Assembly: GCA_024694785.1 (NCBI GenBank)
Contig: JAILJL010000048.1
Span: 1-7,475 of the forward strand
Reading direction: 5' to 3'
From: Lachnospiraceae bacterium
GTDB lineage: Bacteria; Bacillota; Clostridia; Lachnospirales; Lachnospiraceae
Length of the DNA stretch: 7,475 bases
This document shows, in pieces, positions 1 through 6,124 of the stretch. Made by a program: the position numbers and the translations under genes. The stretch's first letter is position 1; every line of letters starts with the position of its first letter. Under the pieces are notes generated by a model that worked only from the letters and a program-made list of their open reading frames with translations, was not told where the DNA came from and did not search any database.

Positions 1-704
1 TCAAGCTCCGTAAGCATTCGAACCAATTCTTCTTTATGCGGAAGGCTATCTTTACTTATAACAAGGCATACCATCCATTCTCCCGTAGCAAAGCCCTTAC
101 GGATAAGAATATGACGGATAAGGCCTCTTGCAGACTCCTCATTATATGCAGGAACACTATACGTCTTCATATAATCCTTCACTACGCGTAAAATATCGGA
201 ATTGCCCTCATCACCGAGAACACAGTCGTCACATTCCATTATATCGTGGCTGCGCCCTGCGTAGAATCCCATAACTATATGGTCATCCTTTATCCCGACA
301 GGATACTGTGCTTTATTACGATATCTATATGGATTCTCCATCCCGACGATTGGCTCCATCTTGCAGATGACATTCTCACCAAAACCGCCTATTCTCATCA
401 AATTGTTAATAACTAAATCCTGTTTAAATTTAAGCTGTGCCTGATAGTCCATTGCCTGTATCTGGCATCCGCCACATTTTCTATGTAAAGTACACCTTGG
501 TTCAACACGCAGACCGGAAGGCTCAATGATTGCATTAAGGTGCGCATATCCATAGTTCTTTTTAAGCTTAGTAACCTTTGCCTCAATCACGTCACCAATA
601 ATTGCGTCCTTAATAAAGAGCGGGAATCCGTCAACTTTACCGATTCCCTCTCCATCATGACTCATATCTTCAATTGTAAGTTCAAAGATATCATTCTTAT
701 TCAT
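1..704 (-). CDS. rlmD: 23S rRNA (uracil-C5)-methyltransferase, RlmD/RlmCD (RumA) family, N-terminal part; 3' end beyond window
   Basis: Partial gene: 234 codons are read from the ATG at 704 to the window edge with no stop. Residues 1-60 look like the TRAM RNA-binding domain found at the N-terminus of this family. Next comes the [4Fe-4S] cysteine pattern: Cys71, then Cys77-Gly-Gly-Cys80, with a later cysteine at 161 (or 158) in 'ECDDCVLG', matching the four-cysteine cluster known in E. coli RlmD. The family signature 'YRNKAQYPVG' lies at 128-137. Family members use S-adenosylmethionine to make 5-methyluridine in 23S rRNA (U1939; also U747 for Gram-positive RlmCD). The SAM-binding fold and catalytic cysteine would lie beyond the window, so activity cannot be judged and RlmD cannot be separated from RlmCD. 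It starts 7 bases after the yhaM stop, with a GGAG-type site (716-721) inside the end of yhaM, suggesting translational coupling. Confidence 0.93.
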   Translation of the reverse strand, partial: MNKNDIFELTIEDMSHDGEGIGKVDGFPLFIKDAIIGDVIEAKVTKLKKNYGYAHLNAIIEPSGLRVEPRCTLHRKCGGCQIQAMDYQAQLKFKQDLVINNLMRIGGFGENVICKMEPIVGMENPYRYRNKAQYPVGIKDDHIVMGFYAGRSHDIMECDDCVLGDEGNSDILRVVKDYMKTYSVPAYNEESARGLIRHILIRKGFATGEWMVCLVISKDSLPHKEELVRMLTEL

Positions 705-711
705 ACGTATC

Positions 712-1665
712 TTACTTCTCCGTAGTTCTTCTGACATTTGTCTCAAAGAACCTGTTATATCCCATCCATTCGCCCGATTCTGTTACAGGAGCATTCATCA
801 ACTCCTTATAATACTCAAGCTTAGCATCCATATCATCCGCAAAGTTAAGGGCAACAGCTTCTACAAGCGCAGGCTTTTTAGGTGAACCAAATTCAAGCTT
901 GCCGTGATGTGACAAGATACAATGTTTAAGTTCGTTTAAAAGCGCTTCCGGGAATCCCTCTATATCCTTAGCAGCTTCTCCCACCATCTCGGATCCCATA
1001 ACGATGTGTCCTAATAGATTGCCTTCATCCGTATAATCATTAAGCGGGAAGGCTGAGAACTCTCTGGTCTTACCTATATCATGAAGTAACGCAGCGGTAA
1101 TAAGTAAATCACGATTTAAGAACTTGTAATGTTCTGCAATATAATTGCACGAAACCGCAACCGATAGCGAATGCTCTAACAAACCGCCAACGAATCCGTG
1201 GTGTATTGACTTTGCTGCCGATTGATGCTTATAGGCTTTCACCATTTTTTCATCCTCAACAAAGAAGTGCTTTAGCAATGCATTAAGATACGGGTTCTTA
1301 ACCGATTCCACGAGCTTTAAAACTTTCCCGAACATCTCCTCGATATCATATTCTGACATCGGAATATAATCAGACGGAACATATTCACCTTCATGTACCT
1401 TGCGGAGTCTCTCAACTCTTATCTGCAGACTACCGTTAAACTCGGTTACCTTACCGCTTACCTCAACATAATCAAGATCATCACACTCATCAATTCCGCC
1501 CGAATAAGGTTCCCAGATCTTACCATTAATCACACCGGTCTTATCCTGCAATATAATGTCATCGTACTGCTTTCCATTCTTTGTAACGAGTGCACATCTT
1601 CTTTGCTTGCAAAGATAAATATCCTGTACATTCATTCCCTCTTTTAAAGTCTCTATATATCTCAT
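712..1665 (-). CDS. yhaM: 3'-5' exoribonuclease YhaM family (OB-fold plus HD domain)
   Basis: Complete protein of 317 residues, the usual size for YhaM (about 310-320). Residues about 12-90 form a nucleic-acid-binding OB-fold ('ALVTKNGKQYDDIILQDKTG', then 'VEVSGKVTEFNGSLQI'). Residues about 145-295 form an HD metal-dependent phosphohydrolase domain with His156, His165, the 'LLHDIGK' motif with His195-Asp196, His220, His253-His254 and the acidic stretch Asp277, Asp278, Asp280. These are the expected metal ligands, and none appears lost. The family trims RNA (and in some reports single-stranded DNA) from the 3' end in the cytoplasm and takes part in mRNA turnover. The start is supported by an AGGA-type ribosome binding site five bases upstream. 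It lies 39 bases after the HtrA-like gene and 7 bases before rlmD, all on one strand, so it is probably mid-operon. Confidence 0.95.
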   Translation of the reverse strand: MRYIETLKEGMNVQDIYLCKQRRCALVTKNGKQYDDIILQDKTGVINGKIWEPYSGGIDECDDLDYVEVSGKVTEFNGSLQIRVERLRKVHEGEYVPSDYIPMSEYDIEEMFGKVLKLVESVKNPYLNALLKHFFVEDEKMVKAYKHQSAAKSIHHGFVGGLLEHSLSVAVSCNYIAEHYKFLNRDLLITAALLHDIGKTREFSAFPLNDYTDEGNLLGHIVMGSEMVGEAAKDIEGFPEALLNELKHCILSHHGKLEFGSPKKPALVEAVALNFADDMDAKLEYYKELMNAPVTESGEWMGYNRFFETNVRRTTEK

Positions 1666-1670
1666 TTCTT

Positions 1671-1678
1671 TCCTTTCC
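1671..1678 (-). promoter_or_regulatory. Ribosome binding site of yhaM
   Basis: On the minus strand the sequence reads GGAAAGGA, then five bases, then the ATG at 1665. It fixes the yhaM start. The whole gap from the upstream gene (1666-1704) holds this site but no convincing hairpin or promoter, which supports read-through from the HtrA-like gene. Confidence 0.7.
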
Positions 1679-1704
1679 GCCCATAGTTAATTCATGTTTT
1701 AATA

Positions 1705-2904
1705 TTATCTGTCCAAAAGATTTATACTTATTATCTTGCTTTCATATCCTCCCTCGCTCGCTCTTAGAACTCGGAATTCAACCACCCTTTCACCGGCCTT
1801 ATCCAGATTAATTCCCATAAGATATGAATGCAGCCTTCTTCCCGTGAGCATACCTTCCTCTCCGGCGGCAACTATAATGTCTCCAACCATTAGTCCCGCT
1901 TCAAATGCAGGGGAGTCCATATCCACGGCTCTTACAAATATACCGAGGGGAATATCATAAATTGCTGATGTTATATAATTGATCGTATTAGTCCTAATGC
2001 CCATGTAAGGGAAATGAATTCCCTCACTAAGCTTATAGATTGTTGCCGTAAGATCGGAACATCCGATTGCATTGATAAGATTAATCTCATTATCTGCCGA
2101 ATCAGCATCGTGAGAAATAATACCACATAACAAACCCTCACTGTTAAATAGAAATCCATTGGTAGAAGCACGCGCAGGTATATCGGTTCCCAACATCTGC
2201 AATTCTCCGTCCGTAACAGAAAAAGTATTGTTGATACTTGATATGTTACCTGCAACGGCAGAAGTAAGATATCCGTTAATATTGCCTATTGCAAGAACCC
2301 TGTCGCCGACCGCTGCTTTATTGGAGTTGGCAAGTTCTATTGTAGGCATTGCATCCAACACCGAATTACTGATCCATGCTGCCTCTACTCTTACAACCGA
2401 CAAACCCGAGATATAATCCGTTTCTATCACGCGCCCCTGGATGGTTAAGCCATCGGCAAACGTTACATCTACAAAGGTCTTTCCTCTTGCCGAGTTAGGC
2501 GTTGTCAATATATATATATCCTTTGCACTCTTTGAAAATACAATTCCCGTTTTAACTTTTGAATCACCCTGCATTGCGGAGTATGATTCCGTCTGAACCA
2601 CATTAAGACGCACTATTGCCTTTTCTACTTTGGCCGCAATCGCATAAAGCTCCTGATACCCGGTATCCTCAGAATTGCTGAAATCCCGATTGACTTTATC
2701 CGCTTTATCGGATGTATTATCCGATTCAGTCTGAATAATTACTGCCGACGAGCGTCTCTCCATATAGTCCTCAAGGCCCCTGAAAATAAAAGCGAAAGAC
2801 AATGCTGCAATTGTTCCGAAGACAAGCCCCATCACACCCGCAGCAAATATACCGCGCAATAATTTCTTTTTATTAATAGGTTTTCTCTTGATATTGATTC
2901 TCAT
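1705..2904 (-). CDS. Membrane-anchored HtrA/DegP-like protein (S1C fold plus PDZ), catalytic triad lost: predicted pseudoprotease
   Basis: 399 residues, typical of Gram-positive HtrA. A basic cytoplasmic tail (residues 1-17) precedes one membrane segment (about 18-42), then a polar linker (about 55-82), so the rest should face outside. Residues about 83-295 follow the HtrA trypsin-like fold: 'DIYILT' 129-134, 'DYISGLSVVRV' 163-173, 'GDRVLAIGNINGY' 200-212 and 'FNSEGLLCGI' 253-262 all match family blocks. A PDZ domain covers about 297-395, with 'PYMGI' 299-303 as the likely carboxylate-binding loop and 'AGLMVGDII' 336-344. In those blocks the catalytic His of 'TNxHV' is Asn137, the Asp of 'TDLAV' is Gly167, and the Ser of 'GNSGGPL' is Thr248 in 'ASTNGFL', which also loses the oxyanion glycine pattern. 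The frame is uninterrupted, so I infer a retained non-proteolytic role such as binding peptides or scaffolding at the membrane. The substrate is unknown. It is first gene of the leftward operon. Confidence 0.88.
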   Translation of the reverse strand: MRINIKRKPINKKKLLRGIFAAGVMGLVFGTIAALSFAFIFRGLEDYMERRSSAVIIQTESDNTSDKADKVNRDFSNSEDTGYQELYAIAAKVEKAIVRLNVVQTESYSAMQGDSKVKTGIVFSKSAKDIYILTTPNSARGKTFVDVTFADGLTIQGRVIETDYISGLSVVRVEAAWISNSVLDAMPTIELANSNKAAVGDRVLAIGNINGYLTSAVAGNISSINNTFSVTDGELQMLGTDIPARASTNGFLFNSEGLLCGIISHDADSADNEINLINAIGCSDLTATIYKLSEGIHFPYMGIRTNTINYITSAIYDIPLGIFVRAVDMDSPAFEAGLMVGDIIVAAGEEGMLTGRRLHSYLMGINLDKAGERVVEFRVLRASEGGYESKIISINLLDR

Positions 2905-2912
2905 ACAATATA

Positions 2913-2920
2913 CCTCACCT
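2913..2920 (-). promoter_or_regulatory. Strong ribosome binding site of the HtrA-like gene
   Basis: The minus strand reads AGGTGAGG, ending eight bases before the ATG at 2904. The match to the 16S anti-Shine-Dalgarno is good and the spacing ideal, so the start of the HtrA-like gene is well supported and efficient translation is expected. That argues against the gene being a decaying remnant. Confidence 0.8.
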
Positions 2921-2924
2921 AATA

Positions 2925-2953
2925 ATTATACAAACAACAGTGTCAAAATACAA
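2925..2953 (-). promoter_or_regulatory. Candidate sigma-A promoter for the leftward operon
   Basis: On the minus strand a -35-like TTGTAT (2953-2948) and a perfect -10 TATAAT (2930-2925) are separated by 17 bases. The -10 is strong and the -35 moderate. A perfect TTGACA lies at 2946-2941, but only ten bases from the TATAAT, so it does not pair with it. The predicted transcription start (about 2918-2920) falls at the edge of the Shine-Dalgarno sequence, giving an unusually short leader. This lowers confidence that it is the main promoter. Confidence 0.4.
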
Positions 2954-2960
2954 TATTTGC

Positions 2961-2988
2961 TTGAATTTACCGCTCATTCTGATACAAT
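2961..2988 (+). promoter_or_regulatory. Probable sigma-A promoter of the mutS2 operon, with extended -10
   Basis: A -35 TTGAAT (2961-2966) is followed after 16 bases by a -10 TACAAT (2983-2988). The -10 is preceded by TG one base upstream (2980-2981), giving an extended -10 element, TGATACAAT. The predicted start of transcription is near 2995, leaving about 29 bases of leader before the preferred mutS2 start at 3024. No inverted repeat or riboswitch-like structure is visible in the leader. Confidence 0.6.
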
Positions 2989-3010
2989 AAAATTGATATA
3001 TTATATTCAT

Positions 3011-3015
3011 GGGAG
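3011..3015 (+). promoter_or_regulatory. Ribosome binding site that sets the mutS2 start at 3024
   Basis: GGGAG at 3011-3015 lies eight bases before the ATG at 3024. The ATG at 3009, in the same frame, overlaps this site and has only AT-rich DNA upstream without a Shine-Dalgarno sequence. The start at 3024 is therefore preferred. Confidence 0.75.
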
Positions 3016-3023
3016 AAAAGCGC

Positions 3024-5396
3024 ATGAACCACAAAGTGCTTAGAACATTAGAATACGACAAAATTATCGAAAAGCTTGTCACCCATGCCGCTACGGAATC
3101 AGGCAAGAAGCGTTGTATGGACCTAAAGCCATCCTACGACCTTCCCAAAATAGAATCCATGCAACAGGAAACCAACGATTCACTGACAAGAATCTTACGT
3201 CACGGAGATCTTGATCTCTCGGGCGTATATGATCTTCACGAGGCAATGAAACGCCTTTCAATCGGCGGTGTACTCAATCAGACAGAGCTTTTACATATGT
3301 GCTCCTTGCTCACAACCGCAAAACGAGCCATAAGCTACGACAGAAACGAACAGGCCGATGACTTTAATGACTCCCTTTCAGAGCTTTTTCATGGTCTGTC
3401 TTCAATACCGGAATTATATAACGAAATTACACGATGTATCATCTCGGAGACGGAAATTTCCGATGACGCATCCCCTGCTCTTAAGTCTATACGTCGTAAA
3501 ATGAAGACGGTTAATGAGCGAATCAGAGCAGAAATGAATTCCCTTATTATCTCTGCAAGTGCGGAGGGTATCCTTCAGGATAACTTAGTCACGATGAGAG
3601 ATGGTCGTTATTGTCTGTCGGTTAAGGCCGATGCAAAGAACCGACTTCCGGGCATGGTCCACGATCAAAGCGGAAAAGGTTCAACTTTCTTCATTGAACC
3701 TATGGCAGTAGTCAGGCTCAATAACGAGCTTACGGAATTGGAGTTAAAAGAAGCCGAAGAGATTGAGGTTATACTTTCAAGCCTCTCCAATCTCGCGGCG
3801 GAGCATATAGAAGAACTTCGAGGCAATTTTAAATGCTTAAGCATGCTTGATTTCATCTTCGCACGTGGTATGCTTGCGAAAGATTTCAATGCGGTCAAAC
3901 CGGTATTCAACACCAAAGGAATCATCAATTTACGGCGTGCGCGCCATCCGCTTCTTAACGCGGAGCATATCGTTCCGATCGATGTGTCCTTAGGCGATGA
4001 ATTCGATCTTCTCATCGTTACCGGTCCCAACACGGGTGGTAAGACCGTATCTCTTAAAACTGTCGGTCTTCTTACGCTTATGGGCCAGGGGGGTCTTCAC
4101 ATACCGGCAGGCGATCGTTCGGAGTTGGCGCTTTTCGAAGAGGTATATGCTGATATAGGCGATGAGCAGAGTATCGAGCAGAACCTAAGTACATTTTCTT
4201 CACATATGACGAATATAGTTAATATTGAAGAACATGCAAATGAACACTCATTGATTCTATTTGACGAGCTTTGTGCAGGTACGGACCCTACAGAAGGAGC
4301 GGCGCTTGCAATTGCAATTCTTACCGATCTTAAGAACCGTGGTGCCAAGCTTATGGCAACCACGCATTATGCCGAACTTAAAGTCTTCGCTTTATCGACG
4401 CCCAGAGTTGAAAATGCCTGCTGCGAGTTTAATGTGGAGACACTCTCCCCAACCTACAGGCTTCTGGTTGGCGTTCCGGGCAAAAGTAATGCTTTTGCAA
4501 TATCCGGTAAGCTGGGCTTATCTTCTTACATAATCGATGATGCAAAGAGCCGCATCAACGAGAACGACGAGACCTTTGAAGACGTATTGTCGGAGCTCGA
4601 GGAACGTCGTGTGGCATTACAGGCTTCACAGGACGCTGCCGCAAAATACGAAAAAGAAATCAAAGATTTAAAGGATTCACTTGCGAAAAAGCAGGATGAT
4701 ATAGCAGACAGACGAAAGAAACTCCTGGAAGAGGCTTCTCTTGAAGCCAATCGCATTCTTTCGGAGGCCAAAGAAGTTGCAGATCAGACCATAAGAGACT
4801 TCAACAAATATGCCGCTGATTCGGAGAATCTTGCCGAAATGGAAAAGAAACGCGCCCGTGTCAGAGAGCAGATTAAGAAGTCTTCAGAGAATCTCGAGAG
4901 CAAGGCTATTGTAACCGAAGGTATCAAAGACCCTTCGTCATTGCATATAGGCGATACAGTAAGAGTGCATTCTCTTAATCTTAACGGAACAGTTCACACG
5001 CTTCCCGATGCCAAAGGCAATCTCTTCGTGCAGATGGGAATTATGCGCTCAGCGGTTAATATCAAGGACTTAAGCCTTGTTGCCGAGGACCTTAGCTCCA
5101 ACAAAAAGAAAAAGAATTCCTACGTATCGACAGGCCTTTCAAAGGCCGCTACAATAAGTCCTGAGATCAATCTTATCGGCATGACGGTCGATGAAGCTTT
5201 GGCTCATCTGGACAAATATCTGGATGATGCATATATGTCGCATTTAAGCAGTGTAAGAATCGTGCATGGCAAGGGCACAGGTGCCTTACGTAACGCGGTT
5301 CACCAGCACCTTAAGCGTTGCAAATATGTGACTTCCTATCGTGCAGGCGTCTTCGGCGAAGGCGATGCAGGTGTAACAATCGCAGAATTTAAATAA
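3024..5396 (+). CDS. mutS2: MutS2 ATPase (ribosome-collision/recombination factor) with a variant Smr domain
   Basis: 790 residues from the start at 3024, close to the usual MutS2 length of about 785. From N to C: core/lever helices, 'RDGRYCLSVKA' near 192-202, then the ATPase with Walker A GPNTGGKT at 334-341, 'STFSSHM' at 389-395, Walker B 'LILFDE' at 410-415 and 'TTHYAE' at 446-451. A highly charged coiled coil follows (about 515-630), then a KOW-like segment (about 640-690), a lysine-rich linker and a C-terminal Smr domain (about 713-790). The MutS1 mismatch-recognition N-domain is absent, as expected. In Bacillus subtilis MutS2 senses collided ribosomes and splits them; older work links it to suppression of recombination. 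'HGKGTG' (748-753) is kept, but the Smr motif LDLRG is INLIG here (715-719), losing the Asp and Arg, so nuclease activity is doubtful. First gene of the rightward operon; 23 bases separate it from the response regulator. Confidence 0.96.
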   Translation: MNHKVLRTLEYDKIIEKLVTHAATESGKKRCMDLKPSYDLPKIESMQQETNDSLTRILRHGDLDLSGVYDLHEAMKRLSIGGVLNQTELLHMCSLLTTAKRAISYDRNEQADDFNDSLSELFHGLSSIPELYNEITRCIISETEISDDASPALKSIRRKMKTVNERIRAEMNSLIISASAEGILQDNLVTMRDGRYCLSVKADAKNRLPGMVHDQSGKGSTFFIEPMAVVRLNNELTELELKEAEEIEVILSSLSNLAAEHIEELRGNFKCLSMLDFIFARGMLAKDFNAVKPVFNTKGIINLRRARHPLLNAEHIVPIDVSLGDEFDLLIVTGPNTGGKTVSLKTVGLLTLMGQGGLHIPAGDRSELALFEEVYADIGDEQSIEQNLSTFSSHMTNIVNIEEHANEHSLILFDELCAGTDPTEGAALAIAILTDLKNRGAKLMATTHYAELKVFALSTPRVENACCEFNVETLSPTYRLLVGVPGKSNAFAISGKLGLSSYIIDDAKSRINENDETFEDVLSELEERRVALQASQDAAAKYEKEIKDLKDSLAKKQDDIADRRKKLLEEASLEANRILSEAKEVADQTIRDFNKYAADSENLAEMEKKRARVREQIKKSSENLESKAIVTEGIKDPSSLHIGDTVRVHSLNLNGTVHTLPDAKGNLFVQMGIMRSAVNIKDLSLVAEDLSSNKKKKNSYVSTGLSKAATISPEINLIGMTVDEALAHLDKYLDDAYMSHLSSVRIVHGKGTGALRNAVHQHLKRCKYVTSYRAGVFGEGDAGVTIAEFK

Positions 5397-5410
5397 ACAA
5401 TAGATTAAAT

Positions 5411-5416
5411 GGAGGG
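5411..5416 (+). promoter_or_regulatory. Ribosome binding site of the response regulator gene
   Basis: GGAGGG lies just ahead of the ATG at 5420, with a rather short gap of three to four bases after the core. The 23-base gap after mutS2 shows no terminator hairpin or promoter boxes, so transcription probably continues from mutS2. Confidence 0.75.
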
Positions 5417-5419
5417 ACT

Positions 5420-6121
5420 ATGTCAGCAAAACAGAAAATATTAATCGTAGACGATGATGAAAACATTGCAGAATTAGTTTCTTTGTATCTCGAAAAAGAG
5501 TGCTTCGAAACTAAAATTGTAAACGACGGTCTTGACGCAGTCAAAGCTTTTGATGACTTCCAGCCTGACCTCGTATTGCTGGATCTCATGCTTCCCGGTA
5601 TCGACGGATATCAGGTATGCCGCGAGATTCGTGCAAAAGCGCTTACCCCAATTATTATGTCATCTGCAAAGGGTGAGCTTTTTGACAAAGTGCTTGGTCT
5701 TGAGCTTGGCGCAGACGACTATGTAACCAAGCCTTTCGACAACAAAGAACTTGTTGCGAGAATTAAAGCAGTTTTACGTCGTTATCATCAGGCGGAAATT
5801 GCGAGTACGCAGAATACAGCGCAGAAAGTCGTAGACTTCCCGGGATTAAACGTCAACCTTACCAACTATTCGGTTACTTATCTTGGCGAAAAAGTAGATA
5901 TGCCTCCAAAGGAATTGGAACTCCTTTTCTTCCTTTGCTCTTCTCCTAACCAGGTATTTACAAGAGAGCAGCTTCTTGAGCATATCTGGGGCTACGATTA
6001 TTTGGGCGACACAAGAACGGTAGACGTTCACGTTAAGCGTCTTCGTGAGAAAGTTAAAGACACCGACGATTGGCGTCTGGCAACAGTTTGGGGAATCGGA
6101 TACAAATTCGAGACAAGGTAA
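5420..6121 (+). CDS. OmpR/PhoB-family two-component response regulator
   Basis: 233 residues, full length for the family. The receiver domain covers about 6-120: acidic pocket Asp11-Asp12 (Asp13 adjacent), phosphoacceptor Asp55 in 'LVLLDLMLPG', switch Ser82 in 'IIMSSAKGE' (Thr in many relatives) and Lys104 in 'VTKPFD'. A linker (about 121-137) leads to a winged-helix DNA-binding domain (about 138-232), with the recognition helix around 'RTVDVHVKRLREKV' (199-212) and the wing 'TVWGIGYKF'. All key residues are present, so it should be phosphorylated by the adjacent kinase and bind DNA as a dimer. It resembles the WalR/ResD/PhoP branch in general form, but the sequence does not let me name an orthologue or regulon. 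The kinase starts three bases after the stop, so the two are surely co-expressed. Confidence 0.95.
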   Translation: MSAKQKILIVDDDENIAELVSLYLEKECFETKIVNDGLDAVKAFDDFQPDLVLLDLMLPGIDGYQVCREIRAKALTPIIMSSAKGELFDKVLGLELGADDYVTKPFDNKELVARIKAVLRRYHQAEIASTQNTAQKVVDFPGLNVNLTNYSVTYLGEKVDMPPKELELLFFLCSSPNQVFTREQLLEHIWGYDYLGDTRTVDVHVKRLREKVKDTDDWRLATVWGIGYKFETR

Positions 6122-6124
6122 ATT

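Larger units (their letters stand above)
2903..2989 (+). repeat. Three direct copies of ATACAATA in the divergent promoter region
   Basis: The octamer ATACAATA occurs at 2903-2910, 2948-2955 and 2982-2989. The third contains the -10 box of the mutS2 promoter. The second, read on the other strand, contains the -35 of the leftward promoter. The first overlaps the start codon of the HtrA-like gene. The copies are 45 and 34 bases apart and not on an even helical phase. AT-rich promoter DNA gives such words easily, so a regulatory role is only a possibility. Confidence 0.3.

Noticed and set aside
540..725. Small plus-strand frame of 61 codons across the rlmD/yhaM junction
   Set aside because: No ribosome binding site or recognisable sequence, and it is antisense to two well-supported genes.
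1679..1687. ATG on the minus strand just upstream of the yhaM ribosome binding site, considered as an alternative start
   Set aside because: It is out of frame with YhaM and has no Shine-Dalgarno of its own. The ATG at 1665 has good spacing to an AGGA site.
1666..1704. Searched for a terminator or promoter between the HtrA-like gene and yhaM
   Set aside because: No GC-rich hairpin with a T-run and no paired -35/-10 boxes are visible; only the yhaM ribosome binding site is supported.
1971..2255. 94-codon frame on the minus strand within the HtrA-like gene, in a different frame
   Set aside because: The annotated frame covers this stretch with clear HtrA and PDZ blocks, so this frame is an overlap artefact. 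It also does not offer a frameshifted version of the missing catalytic residues.
2508..2519. Run of six AT dinucleotides inside the HtrA-like gene, considered as a slippage (phase-variation) site
   Set aside because: Six units is short for a dinucleotide switch, and the run encodes the expected conserved strand 'DIYIL' in frame, so it is probably just codon composition.
2941..2946. Perfect TTGACA on the minus strand, considered as the -35 of the leftward promoter
   Set aside because: It is only ten bases from the TATAAT, and a 16-18 base spacing leads to poor -10 words that overlap the ribosome binding site. TTGTAT at 2953-2948 gives the proper 17-base spacing.
3665..4033. 122-codon open frame on the minus strand inside mutS2
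   Set aside because: It is Ser/Arg/Leu-rich with no recognisable domain and lies entirely antisense to the conserved MutS2 ATPase region, so it is a shadow of the real gene. The same applies to minus-strand frames at 4097-4363 and 4526-4771.
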